64,000 nucleotides of DNA, taken from positions 47,559,961 through 47,623,960 of the forward strand of contig NC_079209.1 in assembly GCF_026745355.1 (NCBI RefSeq). Direction: 5' to 3'. Below are positions 1 to 12,700 of the stretch, in pieces. This DNA comes from Beta vulgaris subsp. vulgaris (Eukaryota > Streptophyta > Magnoliopsida > Caryophyllales > Amaranthaceae). The notes under the pieces were generated by a model. That model made no database searches, was not told the DNA's origin, and worked only from the letters and a program-made list of their open reading frames with translations. The position numbers and the translations under genes were made by a program. Position 1 is the first letter of the stretch, and the number at the start of each line of letters is the position of its first letter.

Positions 1-480
1 CGGAGTTACTTGTATTTTGTCTAAATGAACATGATATGCACTTCATTGTTTTTGGTACTTTTAGAAAGACAAACAATTGTGGATGCACGTATCACTTTTG
101 TTGGCTTTTTTGCTTGTATAATTGTGTTGTCGATGATGAGGTGAAATGATTTAATTTTTTTTGAAAGAAGAGATATGAAGAAAAGGGTGCATGGTATGCT
201 AAATGTGGTTGTTTGTTTTGTTTAATAAATGTCCCTAGTGCAAAGATTATTGGTTGTTTGCTATTCTTTTTATTGGCATTTAACTTTACGCATATGGTTT
301 GTTCCAAGTGTCACAATACAGAGCTACTTTTCTTTTTTCTAAATGAACATGATATGCACTTGATTGTTTTTGGTACTTTTAGAAAGACAAACAATTGAGA
401 TGCACATGTCACTTTTGATGGCTTTCTTGTTTATATAGCTTGTTGTTAATTTGAGTCGAGTGCTCGATGATGAGGTCAAA
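1..480. repeat. Imperfect tandem duplication, period about 317 bp
   Basis: The first ~150 bases recur about 317 bp downstream: blocks such as CTAAATGAACATGATATGCA and TTTTGGTACTTTTAGAAAGA occur near 21-70 and 338-387, and GATGATGAGGT occurs near 133 and 467. The copies differ by scattered substitutions and small indels. Short reading frames across it have no recognisable domain. The left copy may continue beyond the window edge. Nothing was recognised between this repeat and the hAT element at 751. Confidence 0.7.
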
Positions 481-750
481 TTTGTACATGAGAGCCATAT
501 AGTTTTAAAAATAAAATTTCTTTTGTCTTTTTTGTTGCCTTGCTTTGTTTAAAATTGACACTTATAAAATGAAAATTTAGTACTTATAAATTGCTAATTT
601 CAAATTTTATTTATATTTTTCTTTGTGAGATTCTTGGTGTTTTCTACCATCTCCTGTTGTTTTGTTGTTGTGCTGCCTGGTCCTCTCATGGCCTATCCCT
701 TGCCTTCCCTCCCAACACATCCAAATCTCTCTTTGCCTTTCCCTCACTGT

Positions 751-1326
751 TAGGGGTGTAAGTTATTTGGTTAAAAACCGAAAACCAAACCAAACCAAAC
801 CGAATTAGTAATTTGGTTTGGTTTTTTTGGAAATTCGGTTTGGTTTGGATTCAAAAAAATTATTTTTTGGTTTTTCGGTTTGGATTGGTTTTGGTTTTGG
901 AAAACCGAAAAAACCGAATTATTGTCACTTAACATACGAATGTTGTCTATTTTTTTTTGTGTTTCTTTTTTTTAATATTAATTACGAAAATACAAAAATA
1001 TTGTCACTTAAAATACAAATTATCAGAAAGTTTGGTTTAAATTCGGTTTGGTTTTTATCTTGGTTTGATTTAATTTCATTTCGGTTTGGTTTGGATTTTG
1101 GAATATGAAAAAAAATTGGTTTGTTTTGGTTTAGATTTTGAAAGATAAAAAAAATCCGGTTTGGTTTGGTTTGGTTTGGTTTTTTGGTTTCATATTTTGG
1201 TTTGGTTTGGTTTGGATTGAGTCGAATTTCGGTTTGGATTTGGTTTGAAAATTTCAAAACCGAATTTATTTCGGTTTGGTTTGGTTTTGACCTAAAACCA
1301 AACCAAAAACCGAACTTGCACCCCTA
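751..1326. mobile_element. hAT-type MITE filled with GGTTTGGTTT motifs
   Basis: Terminal inverted repeats TAGGGGTGTAAG and CTTGCACCCCTA bound a 576-bp element flanked by a perfect 8-bp target duplication CTCACTGT (743-750 and 1327-1334). An 8-bp duplication and TAGGGGTG-type ends are diagnostic of the hAT superfamily. The interior is made largely of AAACCAAACC / GGTTTGGTTT units in both orientations. No transposase is encoded, so it is non-autonomous; reading frames across it are repeat translations. Confidence 0.88.
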
Positions 1327-1334
1327 CTCACTGT

Positions 1335-2600
1335 CTCCAACCAGTTTCGACTTCTCACTTCGTTTTTCTGCCCCCTCCTTGATCTTCTTCCCAAAACCAC
1401 TTGGCAAAAAAGAGTATCATCATCTTCCTCCCTCGAACTCAACCCACTCTCATTATCAGGCCTCTTACTCCACAAACCAACTCTTACACTCGGCCCAACA
1501 CCAAGGTCGAGCTAAGGCTTAAACCATTAACACCATCCTCCTGAACTTTATCTTCAAGATTAGGGAAAAAACCATAAGATTTGAAATTTAAGGGTTTCGA
1601 GTAATCAACCTTCATAATAACTTCCCCTTTTTCTCATCTTCTTCTTTTTCCCAGAAAAGGGGTCATCATTTATATCAGAATCTGAGCTATCAAATGCAAA
1701 TACACTATACAATATATCATCTCTAGATTGAACTGCCTTTTCTTTACGTTTTTTGTAGAAAAATTCATTCCCAATATACTGACCACCCTTGAAATCTTTA
1801 TCCCTACTTGTTGTTGTCGTCGTCTTTGCTGAGGTGGTGGTGGATGTATTGTGGTGGTCATGATGGTGGTGGTTGTAATAGTGGTAATGGTCGTTGTTAC
1901 AGTGGGCGAGATGGGGGCAGGGGGCACATTTGGGTTGTGGGAGGCGGAGACGGGGAGTGGAGTGAATAGGGGATTAAGAGCGAGTGGTAAAACAGGAAGG
2001 AGAGAGGAAAGTAAGAGGAAAAGTAGAAGTTATGTTGGTGAGTCTGGGTAGGAGAGAGGTTAAGGAGGTGGCGATGGTGGTGGGGTGAGAGAGAATGGAG
2101 AAGATGAAGTGATGAAATAAAAGGAGGAGAGAGAGAATACTTTTGGTTGGTGAGGTTTTGGGGTGGGTTTTGTAATTTGGGTGTTTTCTTGGGGTGGGTA
2201 TTTAGTTTTGGGCGGGTCTATGGGTTTAGTAGAACTCTATAGAAGTGAAACTTGCACCTAATTAAATGGTAATCTAGCCTAATTAAAGTTAACCAAGTTA
2301 CAAAGTGAACTTGTATAGAAATAATCAAAAGATAGACTTAAAATGGAAAGACCACACCAATGTTGGCTTAAACTAATCTTATATGCCCATTATGCGTGCG
2401 TTAATTTTAAAACTTATTCTTCATTATATACTTATCCATACTATAGTTATGATGACACTTAAAATGTGAAAGATTAATAGCTAAATGAATTTAGATTTAT
2501 TAGTTCGCTAATGTAAAAAACTAAAAAAAGTTGTGAGTGATTTTTAATATTAAATTTTTCTAAATAATTTCTTTTTTTGAAAAATAGACACGATGAGTTG
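1335..2600. other. Intergenic stretch with GGTGGT-rich low complexity; no gene seen
   Basis: The stretch contains a CT-rich part (about 1335-1510), then a GGTGGT/GTAATGGT-rich part (about 1830-2110) and AT-rich DNA. Short open frames exist but have low-complexity products and no recognisable domain. It could be filler from an old transposon; similar GGTGG-rich DNA fills the MULEs near 5850-6240 and 8640-9060. Confidence 0.4.
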
Positions 2601-2604
2601 GTTT

Positions 2605-4280
2605 ATCTGTGTAAACTTGGTGTTAAGTACACAATAGGGTACTGAACTTTGCCTTTTATTTCAGTTTGGGTACTGAACTTTAAAAAGTTCCAGTTTGGAT
2701 ACTCAAAACTATCATCTGTTAGTTTGATACTGAACTTTGATAACTTATCGTTATCAGCACCCAAAAAAAGGAAAAAGGTGACGTGGCTTAAATTACATTG
2801 CTTAATTTTATAATTTTTAAATAACTTTTATGGAAATTTGAGAACACATAAGCATCAAATTGAACATAGTAACATATACATCAGCAAATCTAAATTCCAA
2901 AGTAAACAGCGGAAATTAAGTTAAATTAACAAAAAAAAAGAACAAAAAATTTGCTTGTTAACTAAAAAAAAGAGAGATTTTCAAGTGATTACCTAAAAAT
3001 CAAATCACTGGAACATTTCCTTGAAGAAATCGCCGCAATGGAAGTAGATGCAACATATGAGCATCTTCTGCCCACTTTTGGTAGAGTATGGTAGAGTAAA
3101 CAACGACAAAGAAGCAGACATAATCATGAATTATATAACTAGTACAAAACAAAGATTCTCCAATTTACAATGAAAATTAGCGTAAAAATCGAGTCAAATT
3201 TCAGTAATCAATTTATAGAAAAAAAAGAGAATCATGCGATTTCGGCGAATTTTCTGAAAAAAGTTCCGAAGAAAGAGAGAGAATCAAACAAAATGTTACA
3301 ATTGTCACAAGAAGAAGAATGCGAAAATTCATGAAAACAATCAGCAACAACAAACAAAGATTAAGAAGAAGATGACGATACAAAAGAAAAAGAAAAAGGT
3401 GATAATGATGATGATATTGATAGAAAGCTCAATTCCATTATACAAATACAGTAAAAATAAGAAATTCTGAATTTGATTTCTTGTGATTTGAGTCAAAGAG
3501 AAAACATTCAAAATGAATTTGAAGAAGAGAGAGAAAGTGAGAAGATTAGTCAAAGATCCTTTTGTTCACGGTTTGATTTTAATTTTAATTTTTCAATTGC
3601 CCATCTCCTTTTGACAATGTTTTTTCATTAAAGATCCTTTCTTGCTATGGGATATGACTTCATTCATTGTTTGATACTAACTCTTGTAGGGTACACAAAC
3701 TGTAAAATTAAAATTGCCCAAACCTGAAGTGTAAGTCTTGAGTTTCAAACCCAAAAATTTAGAGATTGATATCTACACACAGAAATTCAGAGATTGAAGA
3801 AATATAAGATGACATTTTAGAAACAAACAAAAAAGAAGAAATGGCAACTGAGTTTGAGTAGGGAAAGAGAGATAATAGAGGGGAGATGAATTAGAGAGAG
3901 AAAAAAGTTTGTCATGTCACCTTTTTCCTTTTTTTGGATGTTGATAATGGTAAGTTATCAAAGTTCAGTCCAAACGAACAGATGTTAGTTTTGAATAATC
4001 AAATCTATACAAATATATTAAAAGGCATGCGAAAACAAGAAACTGTGCCACGTGAAAACCTCAAGTACATATGCTAAAGTTGTAACCACTAGGCTAAGTT
4101 GTATTTAGTGTTATTATCATAAAGTATTAATTAATAAAAGAATTTTTTTTTCTTATGCGGGTATAACCCGAGCCTATAACTAGTTAAAACTTTTAAAAGT
4201 TGAGTGTACAAATTGAAACAAAAAACAAAATTTAGTACCTAATTGTGTACTTAACTCTGTAAACTTGTGTGTAGTATTAA
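2605..4280. mobile_element. Long-TIR, probably Mutator-like non-autonomous element, split by a Helitron
   Basis: The left part (about 2618-2760: GTTAAGTACACAAT, GGTACTGAACTTT, TTTGATAACTTATC, then a run ending GGAAAAAGGTGAC) is repeated inverted on the right (about 3915-4003 and 4190-4260: GTCACCTTTTTCC, GATAAGTTATCAAAG-like, ATTGTGTACTTAAC). The right arm is interrupted by the Helitron at 4004-4184 and resumes beyond it. Long subterminal inverted repeats without a coding sequence suit a non-autonomous MULE. The outermost bases have diverged and I could not settle a target duplication, so the ends are approximate. Confidence 0.55.
4004..4184 (+). mobile_element. Short Helitron (deletion derivative)
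   Basis: The 5' end is TCTATACAAATATATTAAAA and the 3' end CTAGT, inserted between A and T, with a small GC hairpin (GCGGGT ATA ACCCG) just before the terminus. These are the hallmarks of Helitrons. It is the same family as 10785-11036 and 35862-36126, but lacks an internal block after GTGCCACGTG that both others keep. It has no coding capacity and sits inside the right inverted repeat of the element at 2605-4280. Confidence 0.75.
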
Positions 4281-4284
4281 AAGA

Positions 4285-5451
4285 GATGGTCGCTGTCGCG
4301 GATAGTCTCCGCGGCATATTCTTGCATTCTCGATTTTTGATTCTATGCAGCCAAAATAGCATCACAAGCGCTATTTGACGTAGTGTAAAATATATTCTTG
4401 GACCCACCTTTTCATTCATGTTTATTGGCTTCTTTTTTTTTTAATGATTTTTTAGAGAATGTTTATTGCTTTATAATAACTATTATGGACGTTGTTTGTA
4501 GAACTTATCAGGGGAGAGGGGGAGAGAACCAAAAGAAACTTAAAAAATGGTTATTTTTATCCCATAAGTAATATATTAATGTAAAAAGCTATTTTACAAA
4601 AGGTGAATATAGGAGAAGATATCCCCTCAAAAAATATATAGGAGAAGATAATCAGCGTTAGTTTTTATCAAATTTTTCATTATTAAATAATCTTTAGCCT
4701 CTAAAAGGAGATTTAATTAGGTGTAACCCATTTATTAACCTTTCTCTTGTATCTCTCTTAGAACACCTTGACTTTAAAGTCCTTGATACATTCTCGAATG
4801 TTATTATACATATTAATGGATAAAATAATACACTGAATTCAATATTATATTTCAAGTGAATAATTCGTTAGACTTAAGAACTATACTTAGAGAGTAGCAG
4901 GTGATAGTTTAGTGGTATTGACATTACCCGATTTCAAATATTTAGGGATTGAGTCTCACCCCTGTAAGAAGGGAACTCCAATTAAGGGACTTCATCTACC
5001 TTTAAAAAAAGAATTATAATTTGAAAGTTGTGAAAGTAAAATAGCAATAATATATCGTCAAAAAAGGAGATAATATACATGTTAGAACTTGTTTACAACA
5101 GTTTTATAGTGTCTCGTCATAAAAGCTTATATATATGTTTAATAATTACATATATATACTTCATGTAACATTATATTATGAATTTTTATATAAAAAAGTA
5201 CCTTAATAATGTATATTTTGATGAGCTGCTAATTTTATTTTTGTCAATTAATACTTTAACTTTGAACTCTTTTATAAACTACTGTTGTACCTTAATTTAT
5301 ATTTTTGTCAAATACTACCATAAAATCTACCTCTTGATTAGATTCCACATTTTTTGAATCTCAGGAATTCGTCTTTCGTTTGTCCCTGATTTTTTGTTGT
5401 GTCTTGCGTGTTTGTCAGATTTTTTTTTTTTTTTTTTGAATTATATCACCT
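4285..5451. other. AT-rich intergenic DNA; possible tRNA-derived SINE head at about 4900-5015
   Basis: No gene seen. Near 4905-4915 TAGTTTAGTGG resembles a pol III A box, and about 40 bp later GGGATTGAGTCTC (4945-4957) resembles a B box; an A-rich tail follows near 5004-5010. This arrangement is typical of a tRNA-derived SINE. No clear target duplication was found, so the call is tentative. The remainder is AT-rich with a T run at 5420-5437. Confidence 0.35.
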
Positions 5452-5460
5452 TTTTTCTTT

Positions 5461-6431
5461 GGAAAAATTGACAAAATTAAGCCAACCTTTACCCGGTCTT
5501 CCACATTTAAGTCAACCTTTTGAAAATCCAGAGATAATACAACCTTTGCATCATTTAAGCCAAATTTAGGTCAGATTACCTGTAACTTGTTCGTAACCGG
5601 TGACAAATATTTTTATTTTTTTCCTTTTTTCTTTAATTAATCTCCTCCCCCTCTCTCTCTCTCCTCCTCCCACTTCATTCGACATCACCACCACTTCTTA
5701 ATCTCCTCCCTCTTTGTCTCTTCTCCTCCCACTTCATTCACCGACACCACCACCAACCACTGCCATCAATTTATTCTCTCTCTTCTACCTCAACCACCAT
5801 CATCACTGACTTCTCCTTTGTAATTTTGGCTTGGTGCAGTGGGTGGAAAATGGTGGTTTCGGGCTAGGGGTTTGGGAGGTTATGGTGGATTCCAGATTTG
5901 GGTTTGTGTTGGGTTTTGGTGGTTTTGGGCTGGGGTTTGGATGGTTTCCGGGTGGGGGTTTTAGGGTTTAGGGTGGTTTTGGGATGGTTGACAATGGTGG
6001 TGGGACTGAATTGACAGGGTGGTGGGGCTGAGTTTGGTGCTGGTGGGGCTGGTTTGTGGTGGTGATGATGGGGTTGGGTTAATAGTGGTGGTGCGACTGG
6101 GTTGGTGGTAGTGGGGTTAGGTTCAATGGTGGTGGGGCTAGGTTAGTGGTGGTGGGGCTGGGTTATATGGTTGGCGGTGGTTGGTGGTGGGGTTGGGTTA
6201 ATGGTGGTAAGTGGTGAGGTTGGGTTAGTGGTGTTAATTAATCATATGAAAAAAAGGAAAAAAAAAATAATTACAATAAACCTGCTGCAACCTGTGTTAG
6301 CAGGTAACAAGAGTCCCCTGTCCTAATATTGGTTTAAATGATATAAAGGTTGTATTAACTCTGGATTATCAAATGGTTGGCTTAAATGTGGAAGACCGGG
6401 TAAAGGTTGGCTTATTTTTGTCAATTTTTCC
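5461..6431. mobile_element. Non-autonomous Mutator-like element (MULE) with long TIRs
   Basis: Inverted repeats of about 90 bp begin GGAAAAATTGACAAAATTAA and end TTTTTGTCAATTTTTCC. They include AGCCAACCTTTACCCGGTCT on the left and its complement at about 6390-6410. A 9-bp target duplication TTTTTCTTT flanks the element exactly (5452-5460 and 6432-6440), as expected for Mutator transposition, although the repeat is T-rich. The interior has a CT-rich half and a GGTGGTGGGGCTGG-rich half and no plausible transposase. Confidence 0.85.
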
Positions 6432-6476
6432 TTTTTCTTTCTCATTTTTGACATTCATCTGACGGTCATCTCTGTA

Positions 6477-7137
6477 TAGAGATGGCAGTGGGTAATGGAC
6501 CCTACCCGGATCCGTGGATCCAGATCCATTTTTGACGGATCTGGATCCTCAAATTTTGGACCCTATGGATCCGGGTAGGATCTGGATCCTCCTTGAAAAA
6601 TATGGATCTGAACCGGGTCCTAAATAATTACGCAGATCCAGATCCGTTTACCCGTTTTTATAATATTATTATAATTTAATATTATATTTTGATAAAATTA
6701 GTTATTACATGTAAAACGGATTTTCGCTTGAATTTTGGATTTGTTCCAATTAATGTGCGATTTTTGTGCGAATTCACTGGATAGTTAAGTTCGAAAATTG
6801 GGTTGATAACTAATCTACATTTTGATACTTGAATAATTATAAGTAATTACAATGGTTATTTTTCAAAAATAAAATGTATTTTTTGGTTTATATTAGATGA
6901 CTTTATTGTTTAAAATCTTTAATTATTGTGAAAATTAGGATAGTTTGAAGACAATAAGCAAGGATCCGTTTTGGATCCATTTAGGACCCGGATTCGTAGG
7001 ATCCATACGGATATGGATCTGGATCCTCATTCTTATTACCCAGCCGATCCGGGTAGGATATGAATCTTTGCCTAAAAAACGGATCCGGATCTGGATCCTA
7101 GAGGACCCTGTCCAGATCCTACCCATTGCCATCTCTA
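6477..7137. mobile_element. hAT-type MITE with repeated GGATCC motifs
   Basis: The ends are TAGAGATGGCA and TGCCATCTCTA, with a perfect 8-bp target duplication TCTCTGTA at 6469-6476 and 7138-7145. The element is 661 bp. Both end zones are crowded with GGATCC/GGATCTGGATCC motifs in both orientations, while the centre is AT-rich. It encodes no transposase, and frames across it are translations of the repeats. Confidence 0.88.
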
Positions 7138-7145
7138 TCTCTGTA

Positions 7146-8050
7146 TCATTATTTTTGCCTTCTCTTCATTCTTGTTTTTTTTAATGATCTGGCTTTCACT
7201 CTCCTGGTTACTTTGTAAATTGTATGTATAGTGGTTGGTATGTTGCTACTTTTAGCAATGCACTTACTTGCAAGCAGCTTTTTGCAAAGATTTGAGAACC
7301 AAGTCAAACTTGTTCTAGCACAAAGGATTGCGTTTTTTTGGAAGTTCAATTCTTACTGGAGACATTATGGGAGGGGATTTAACATACTCATCGGAGTTGG
7401 GTTGACCTACGAGATATTTCGGCTAGATAGAACCCTTCAGTTTACCTCTTTAACAAAATTCTAAAATATGAGAGGTTTCACTACTTACATGGTATTACTA
7501 TTTCACTAGAAAGTTCATATGAGATAACTAGATAAGGATCCTATCTAAATTTATACTTCGGTTCCCTCCTAATTGCTAATTGTACGACCTCATAAATAAT
7601 AACACTCTATTTATCGATTAAATTAATTTGAAAATTGATATTGGTTTTTTGTTTGAATGTATAAGAACTTTCATATATATTAGTTAGAAAATCAAGTAAA
7701 TTGGATATTACCTAAATACCTAATTGACAATTAACTAAATTCCTTAAGGGCAAATATAATTTTTTTTTACTAGAGTTTGGATCCAAAGATGGGCAAGTGA
7801 ATCATGAAATCAGATAGAATCCTGATCGAAGCTATTCCCTTTCACAATTAAAATAAAAATTTCGAAGCACTTACGTTATCACTCATGTCATAGTTTTAGT
7901 TTCGATCTTTTGATTTAGAAATTTAGTAATTTGAAGTATGATAGTAGTTATATGATGGAGTTAAAATTAATCAAACTTTTAATGATCGTGTTTGTTTAGA
8001 AATTTTCAACATAAAACAAGAAATCACTTTTTAAGATTTTACACACACAT
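7146..8050. other. Intergenic; no gene recognised
   Basis: An open frame at 7231-7464 would give a hydrophobic 77-aa peptide, but it has no domain I recognise and no supporting neighbours. The rest is AT-rich. Nothing else supportable was seen. Confidence 0.3.
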
Positions 8051-8056
8051 ATATAG

Positions 8057-9239
8057 GATTTTTTAAACTATAATAATACAAATTTTTAGCCGTCGCTCAC
8101 AATAATACAAACTTTTGATTATTATGTAATATGTCAAACTTTTTTTAAAAAATTTTCCATTATAGGTCAATAACGATTGTTAACTTGTTGTAGCAGGTTA
8201 CTATGACATGCACGTGTCATATTGTATTGGTTGATTTTTAAATTTTTATTTCAATTTGAAAAACCAAAAAACCAACATTTTCCTTTTTTCTTTCTTTTGT
8301 TGGTCCCCTCCACTCTTTTTCCTCACCCCTCCCATAACCAGACCCTCCCTCAATTGTTGCTCTCTCTTCCTCCTGCTCTCCAGCCCCTCCCTCAATTGTT
8401 GCTCTCTCTTCCTCCTGCTCTCCAGCCCCTCATCAACCACGAACCATTTCCCCAGTCCGTCCGCCCATCCCAAAACCACTTCCCCAGTATCTCCCCTAGC
8501 CCATAACCACTTCCCCAACCCCTCCCCTTCCGAAACCACTTCCCCGGTAGCTGCAGACTCTCTTCCTCTCAGTCATTCTCCCTTCCGCCATCGCATTTTC
8601 GAATGTCGAAAACCCTTGGCCTAATTAGTTGAGCATGAGTGATACTTTCGCGGTTTCGTGTGGTTGGGGGAGAGGAAGGAGAGAGAAAGAGGAGATGGAG
8701 ATTACTGAAGGTTAGAATTTGTGGGAGGCAACAAATTCGTGGGGTGGGGTATTGGTGGTGAGGAAGGAGTTGCATGTTATGGTGGTCATAAGGTGAGGGG
8801 TGGTTTCTTGGTGGGAGGGGCTGGTGGGATCAGGATGCTGGTGGCAGTGAAGAAGAGTGGCGATTGATAGGGTCATGAGGTATTGGTTAGGGTGGTTTGG
8901 GTGGCTTCGGGATTAGGGTGGGGTTACGGGTGATTTTTAGGTGATTGGGGGTGGCTTTGGTATTCGGGGTTGCCTGTTATATATGGTGGTCGTGGGGTAG
9001 GGTGGTTTCTTGGTGGGAGGGGCCGGTGAGTTAAGGGTGGTCCAACTGGTTGGGGGAGGGGGAGGAGAGAGACAAAGATTTTGGTTTTCTTTTAAAAAGA
9101 GTTAACTTGTTTTATAGGTTACAAGTCACATTGACCTACTCTAGTAATTTTGATATAAAGTTTTTTATATTACATAATAATCAAAAATATTATTGCAAAA
9201 AAACGACCAAAACTTTGTATTATTCTAGTTAAAAAACAC
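8057..9239. mobile_element. Long-TIR non-autonomous element, probably MULE
   Basis: The left end (TTTTTTAAACTATAATAATA, then TTGATTATTATGTAATAT) is repeated inverted at the right end (ATATTACATAATAATCAA, then GTATTATTCTAGTTAAAAAA). Next inside, TTAACTTGTTGTAGCAGGTTAC pairs loosely with a GTTAACTTGTTTTATAGGTTAC block. The interior is CT-rich on the left, with a 47-bp unit repeated twice near 8345-8430, and GGTGG-rich on the right. No transposase is present. A clean 9-bp target duplication was not identified, so the limits are approximate. Confidence 0.6.
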
Positions 9240-9743
9240 CATATACTTTTTGCTCATTATACTTTTTGCTCATTTTACAATATTTTGTACATTTTATGCT
9301 TTTTTGCTCATTTTATAATTTTTTGCTCATCTTAAGAAACTTTTATTCATTTTAGAACAAACATCCATAAGAATTATATTTTATAATATCTTACAATAAA
9401 TTATTGTAAATCACGGTTCTCAGCATAAAAAAAATTCTCGTTAAAACTCAATCCTATATGTTATAACACACAATACAACATTATCCTGCTAACTTATTAA
9501 AAAAATCAGCCTTATATAAGATTTTATGTTTTCGCATATATGTCAATTCCTAAAAGTCAAACTACTCTTATTGCAATATTACGTGCTCCTCTCTTCGCTT
9601 TTTTCCTCTCAAAATAAAAGTTGTTCATTGCATTTGGCAAAGTTGGCATAGTGAGCTCTTGCAGGATCACCTCACCTGAGAGATAGCAAGCCGGCCATAC
9701 ACAGCCGTCCGCCTGCAGTACGAGACGAGCTAGCAAGGCGGCG
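9240..9743 (+). promoter_or_regulatory. Upstream region of the U-box kinase gene
   Basis: AT-rich DNA contains several near-repeats of TTTTTGCTCATTTTA (9247-9340). A TATA-like TTATATAAG lies near 9512-9520, about 230 bp before the start codon, which would leave a 5' leader of roughly 200 nt. This is placement by motif only; no transcript start can be read from the sequence. Confidence 0.35.
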
Positions 9744-12700
9744 ATGACCATCGTTGCGGTGGCGGTGAATATAGGCGGGAACAGCCGCGGCAACGGAAGC
9801 AAACGTGCCGTGAAATGGGCTGTTGAAAATTTGTTACCACAAGCTGATCACTTTGTCTTAGTTCATGTCATGCCCATCATCACCCACATTCCTACCCCAT
9901 GTAATTCCCCTCTCTTATTCCCTCTTTTTTTGTGCCCTTTTCTTTTTCTTTTAAGGAATTTTGTGCCCTTTTTTTATTATGTAATGAAACATCATCATCT
10001 TATAATTTATATCTACTCATCTTTAATTCTTTATATAGCTTTTTTTGGTGGGGTGTTTAGATCCTGCAAAAAAAGTAACAACATATAATTGGGCATATTA
10101 TTTTTCTAAGGGTCTAGTCATACTTCTCAGAATTACTATACGAAGTATATTCATTAAAAAGAAATTTGGATATACAAGGCTTGATCATATATATTGGAAT
10201 AATGAAGAATATATGGAGGGGATTGAGAGATAATAATGAACTAAATTAGAAAAAATGGGTTTTTTGCGCGTCAATGTGATCCTAAATTAATTTATGTTCC
10301 AACAATAATTCGTTCGAAATGTCAGCTAAACATTTTTTTTATTCTCGATTCTTTTATCATATGAGATTTTGATGAGAAAAACCCAAAATTCTTAGTTTTA
10401 TTGACTGTTTCTAATCCTTGACATTCTCTTCCTTGGCTAGTTTTTGATGAGTGACTAGACAGTTGTACATATACGACAATTATACTACTTCTTCTATCCT
10501 ATTTTATAGTTCCCATATTTATTTTAGGTGTCCCAAAATATTGTTCCCCATTTCCGTTATTTCCATTTCTGAATATTACTTTTTACTCTCTCTATACTTT
10601 TTCACATGGATTTTTGACTCCATTTAATGTTCTTTCAACCTTATTAGTCGGTATAAAAAAACACATTTTTTAACTTTCTCTCTCCTCTTTTCACATGCCC
10701 ACCTTTTAATGTGTTTTTTTCTTCATTTTTTTTATGACAATAATTTCAAAAAACACAACTCCTAATACATGTACATAATAATCATCTATACAAATATATT
10801 AAAAGGCGTGCGAAAACAAGAAACTGTGCCACGTGTCGCTCTCCATCGGGAGTTTTAGTTCATGTAATCCATGTACAATAAAAAAATTAAGAAATTGCGT
10901 AGTATAAGGTTTGATCTCGAGACCTCAAGTACATATAATAAAATTCTAACCACTAGGCTAAGTTGTATTTAGTGTTATTATATTAATAAATGAAATTTTT
11001 TCTTACCCGGGGCATTGCCCGGGCCTAATAACTAGTTTTTTTTTCTTAATTCCCGTGCCCAAAATGAAACAAGAACTATAATAGGAAAGGAGTATTTGTC
11101 TATTTCCATCCTCAAATAATTTTCTTATACAATATTTCAGTTACCTTACGTGAAAATCTTACCTCACTTAACCTACTCAACACATGTGATGTGCGCATAT
11201 CATAAAATTGACTTACGATATGTCACACTCTCTCTTTATATCCCATAATTCCCATGTGATATGACCCATTTTTATGAATCGGTATACATAGGAATTTAAT
11301 TTCCATGGAAAGTTGAAGTTATTTCCCTTATATAATTCCTTGAAAATAGACTAATATGTTTGGTTGACATCAAGGAATTTATACTTATCATTTGAATGAC
11401 TAAAGGGAGTGGGTGAATAAATTTCCACGTTTTGTGAGAATCTCAACTTCCTAGAAATTTTCAATTCCCTCATTTTCCCCACTACTTGTCAACCAATACC
11501 CAAATCAAGAAATCATGGGAATTTCTATTGCCTACATAATTTCTTGTATACCAAAAATCTACCACTACTTGCTTTTAATATGTACTCTCTCCGTATTCTT
11601 TTATATTTCTCATTTGGAATCATGACAATGGTCACAATTAGAGAGAATCTTATACTTTTTTCTCAATATATAAGGAAAAAGATAGTCATGTGAGGTTTCG
11701 TTTGATTCGTTCCACTAAGTACTTTATTAGTATCCAATCATTATAATTTTTACTAATATGTAATGAAAGATACTTAAGGTCCGATAAATGCAATTGGCAA
11801 ACATACACGGTTAAAGTAAGAAAGATAAAAAAAAACTACAAAGAAGTATGTCCAAACTTATCAGTACAATTACTCATGACATGAGTATGTTAATTTTTTT
11901 TTAAGATAGTATTTACAAATGATCTTGATGTAGTACCACATGTTGAGTTCACAGGAGAGGCATACATAACTCTATAAAAAGGCCTGCAATATTTAGAAGT
12001 TCAAGGGTTTTTCAAAGTAAGAGTGGAAGTGCTAAGGGGAATTTGGGAAGGAAAATACATGTTTGGAGATGAAGTTTCATAACCTAAGTATTGGCATGAG
12101 AGTTTATTTATTCACAAAATTATATATAAATACATTATGGTTGATGCAACTTTTGTTTTGAGCATCATATCTTTAAGGTTGTATTGTTTGTTCTGTTTTT
12201 TTTGGAATGAAATATAATTTGATTTGCCAAAAAAATGAATTAATTTTGCATGATGCTCACTATTTATATTATGTTTCAGCTGGTAATAGTATCCCCATCA
12301 CAGAATTAGACAAAAAAGTTGTGGCAAAGTATATGGAGGATGTTAGAGAGAAAACTCAAGCTCTCTTCCTACAGTATAAAAGACTTTATAGACCAGGGGA
12401 GGTAATACTAGTAGTACTCTTGAATCTCCCTCTTTACCTCTATTCTTTTTGTCATATCATTTCAACTCAGTATAAGCTCATGTTTTTTTCGTTTTTGTTA
12501 ATATGTAATGTAAACTATCTCTTATCTTTCAGTTGATGTTCGAGACCTTGCTGCTTGAATATGATAATATTGCTGCTGGACTTGTAGATTATATAAGAAA
12601 GTCGAATGTCAGAAGCTTAATTCTGGGTTCTGAATCATTGAACCGCTTTTGGAGGTAAATGTGGTCTTATGATAGAGTATTAAACTATTCGTGGGACTCC

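Noticed and set aside
4900..5015. tRNA gene
   Set aside because: A- and B-box-like motifs are present but no cloverleaf with a proper acceptor stem and anticodon loop can be drawn; a SINE head is more likely.
7231..7464. Small membrane protein gene
   Set aside because: Only hydrophobic composition supports it; no homologous family is recognised and the flanks are intergenic.
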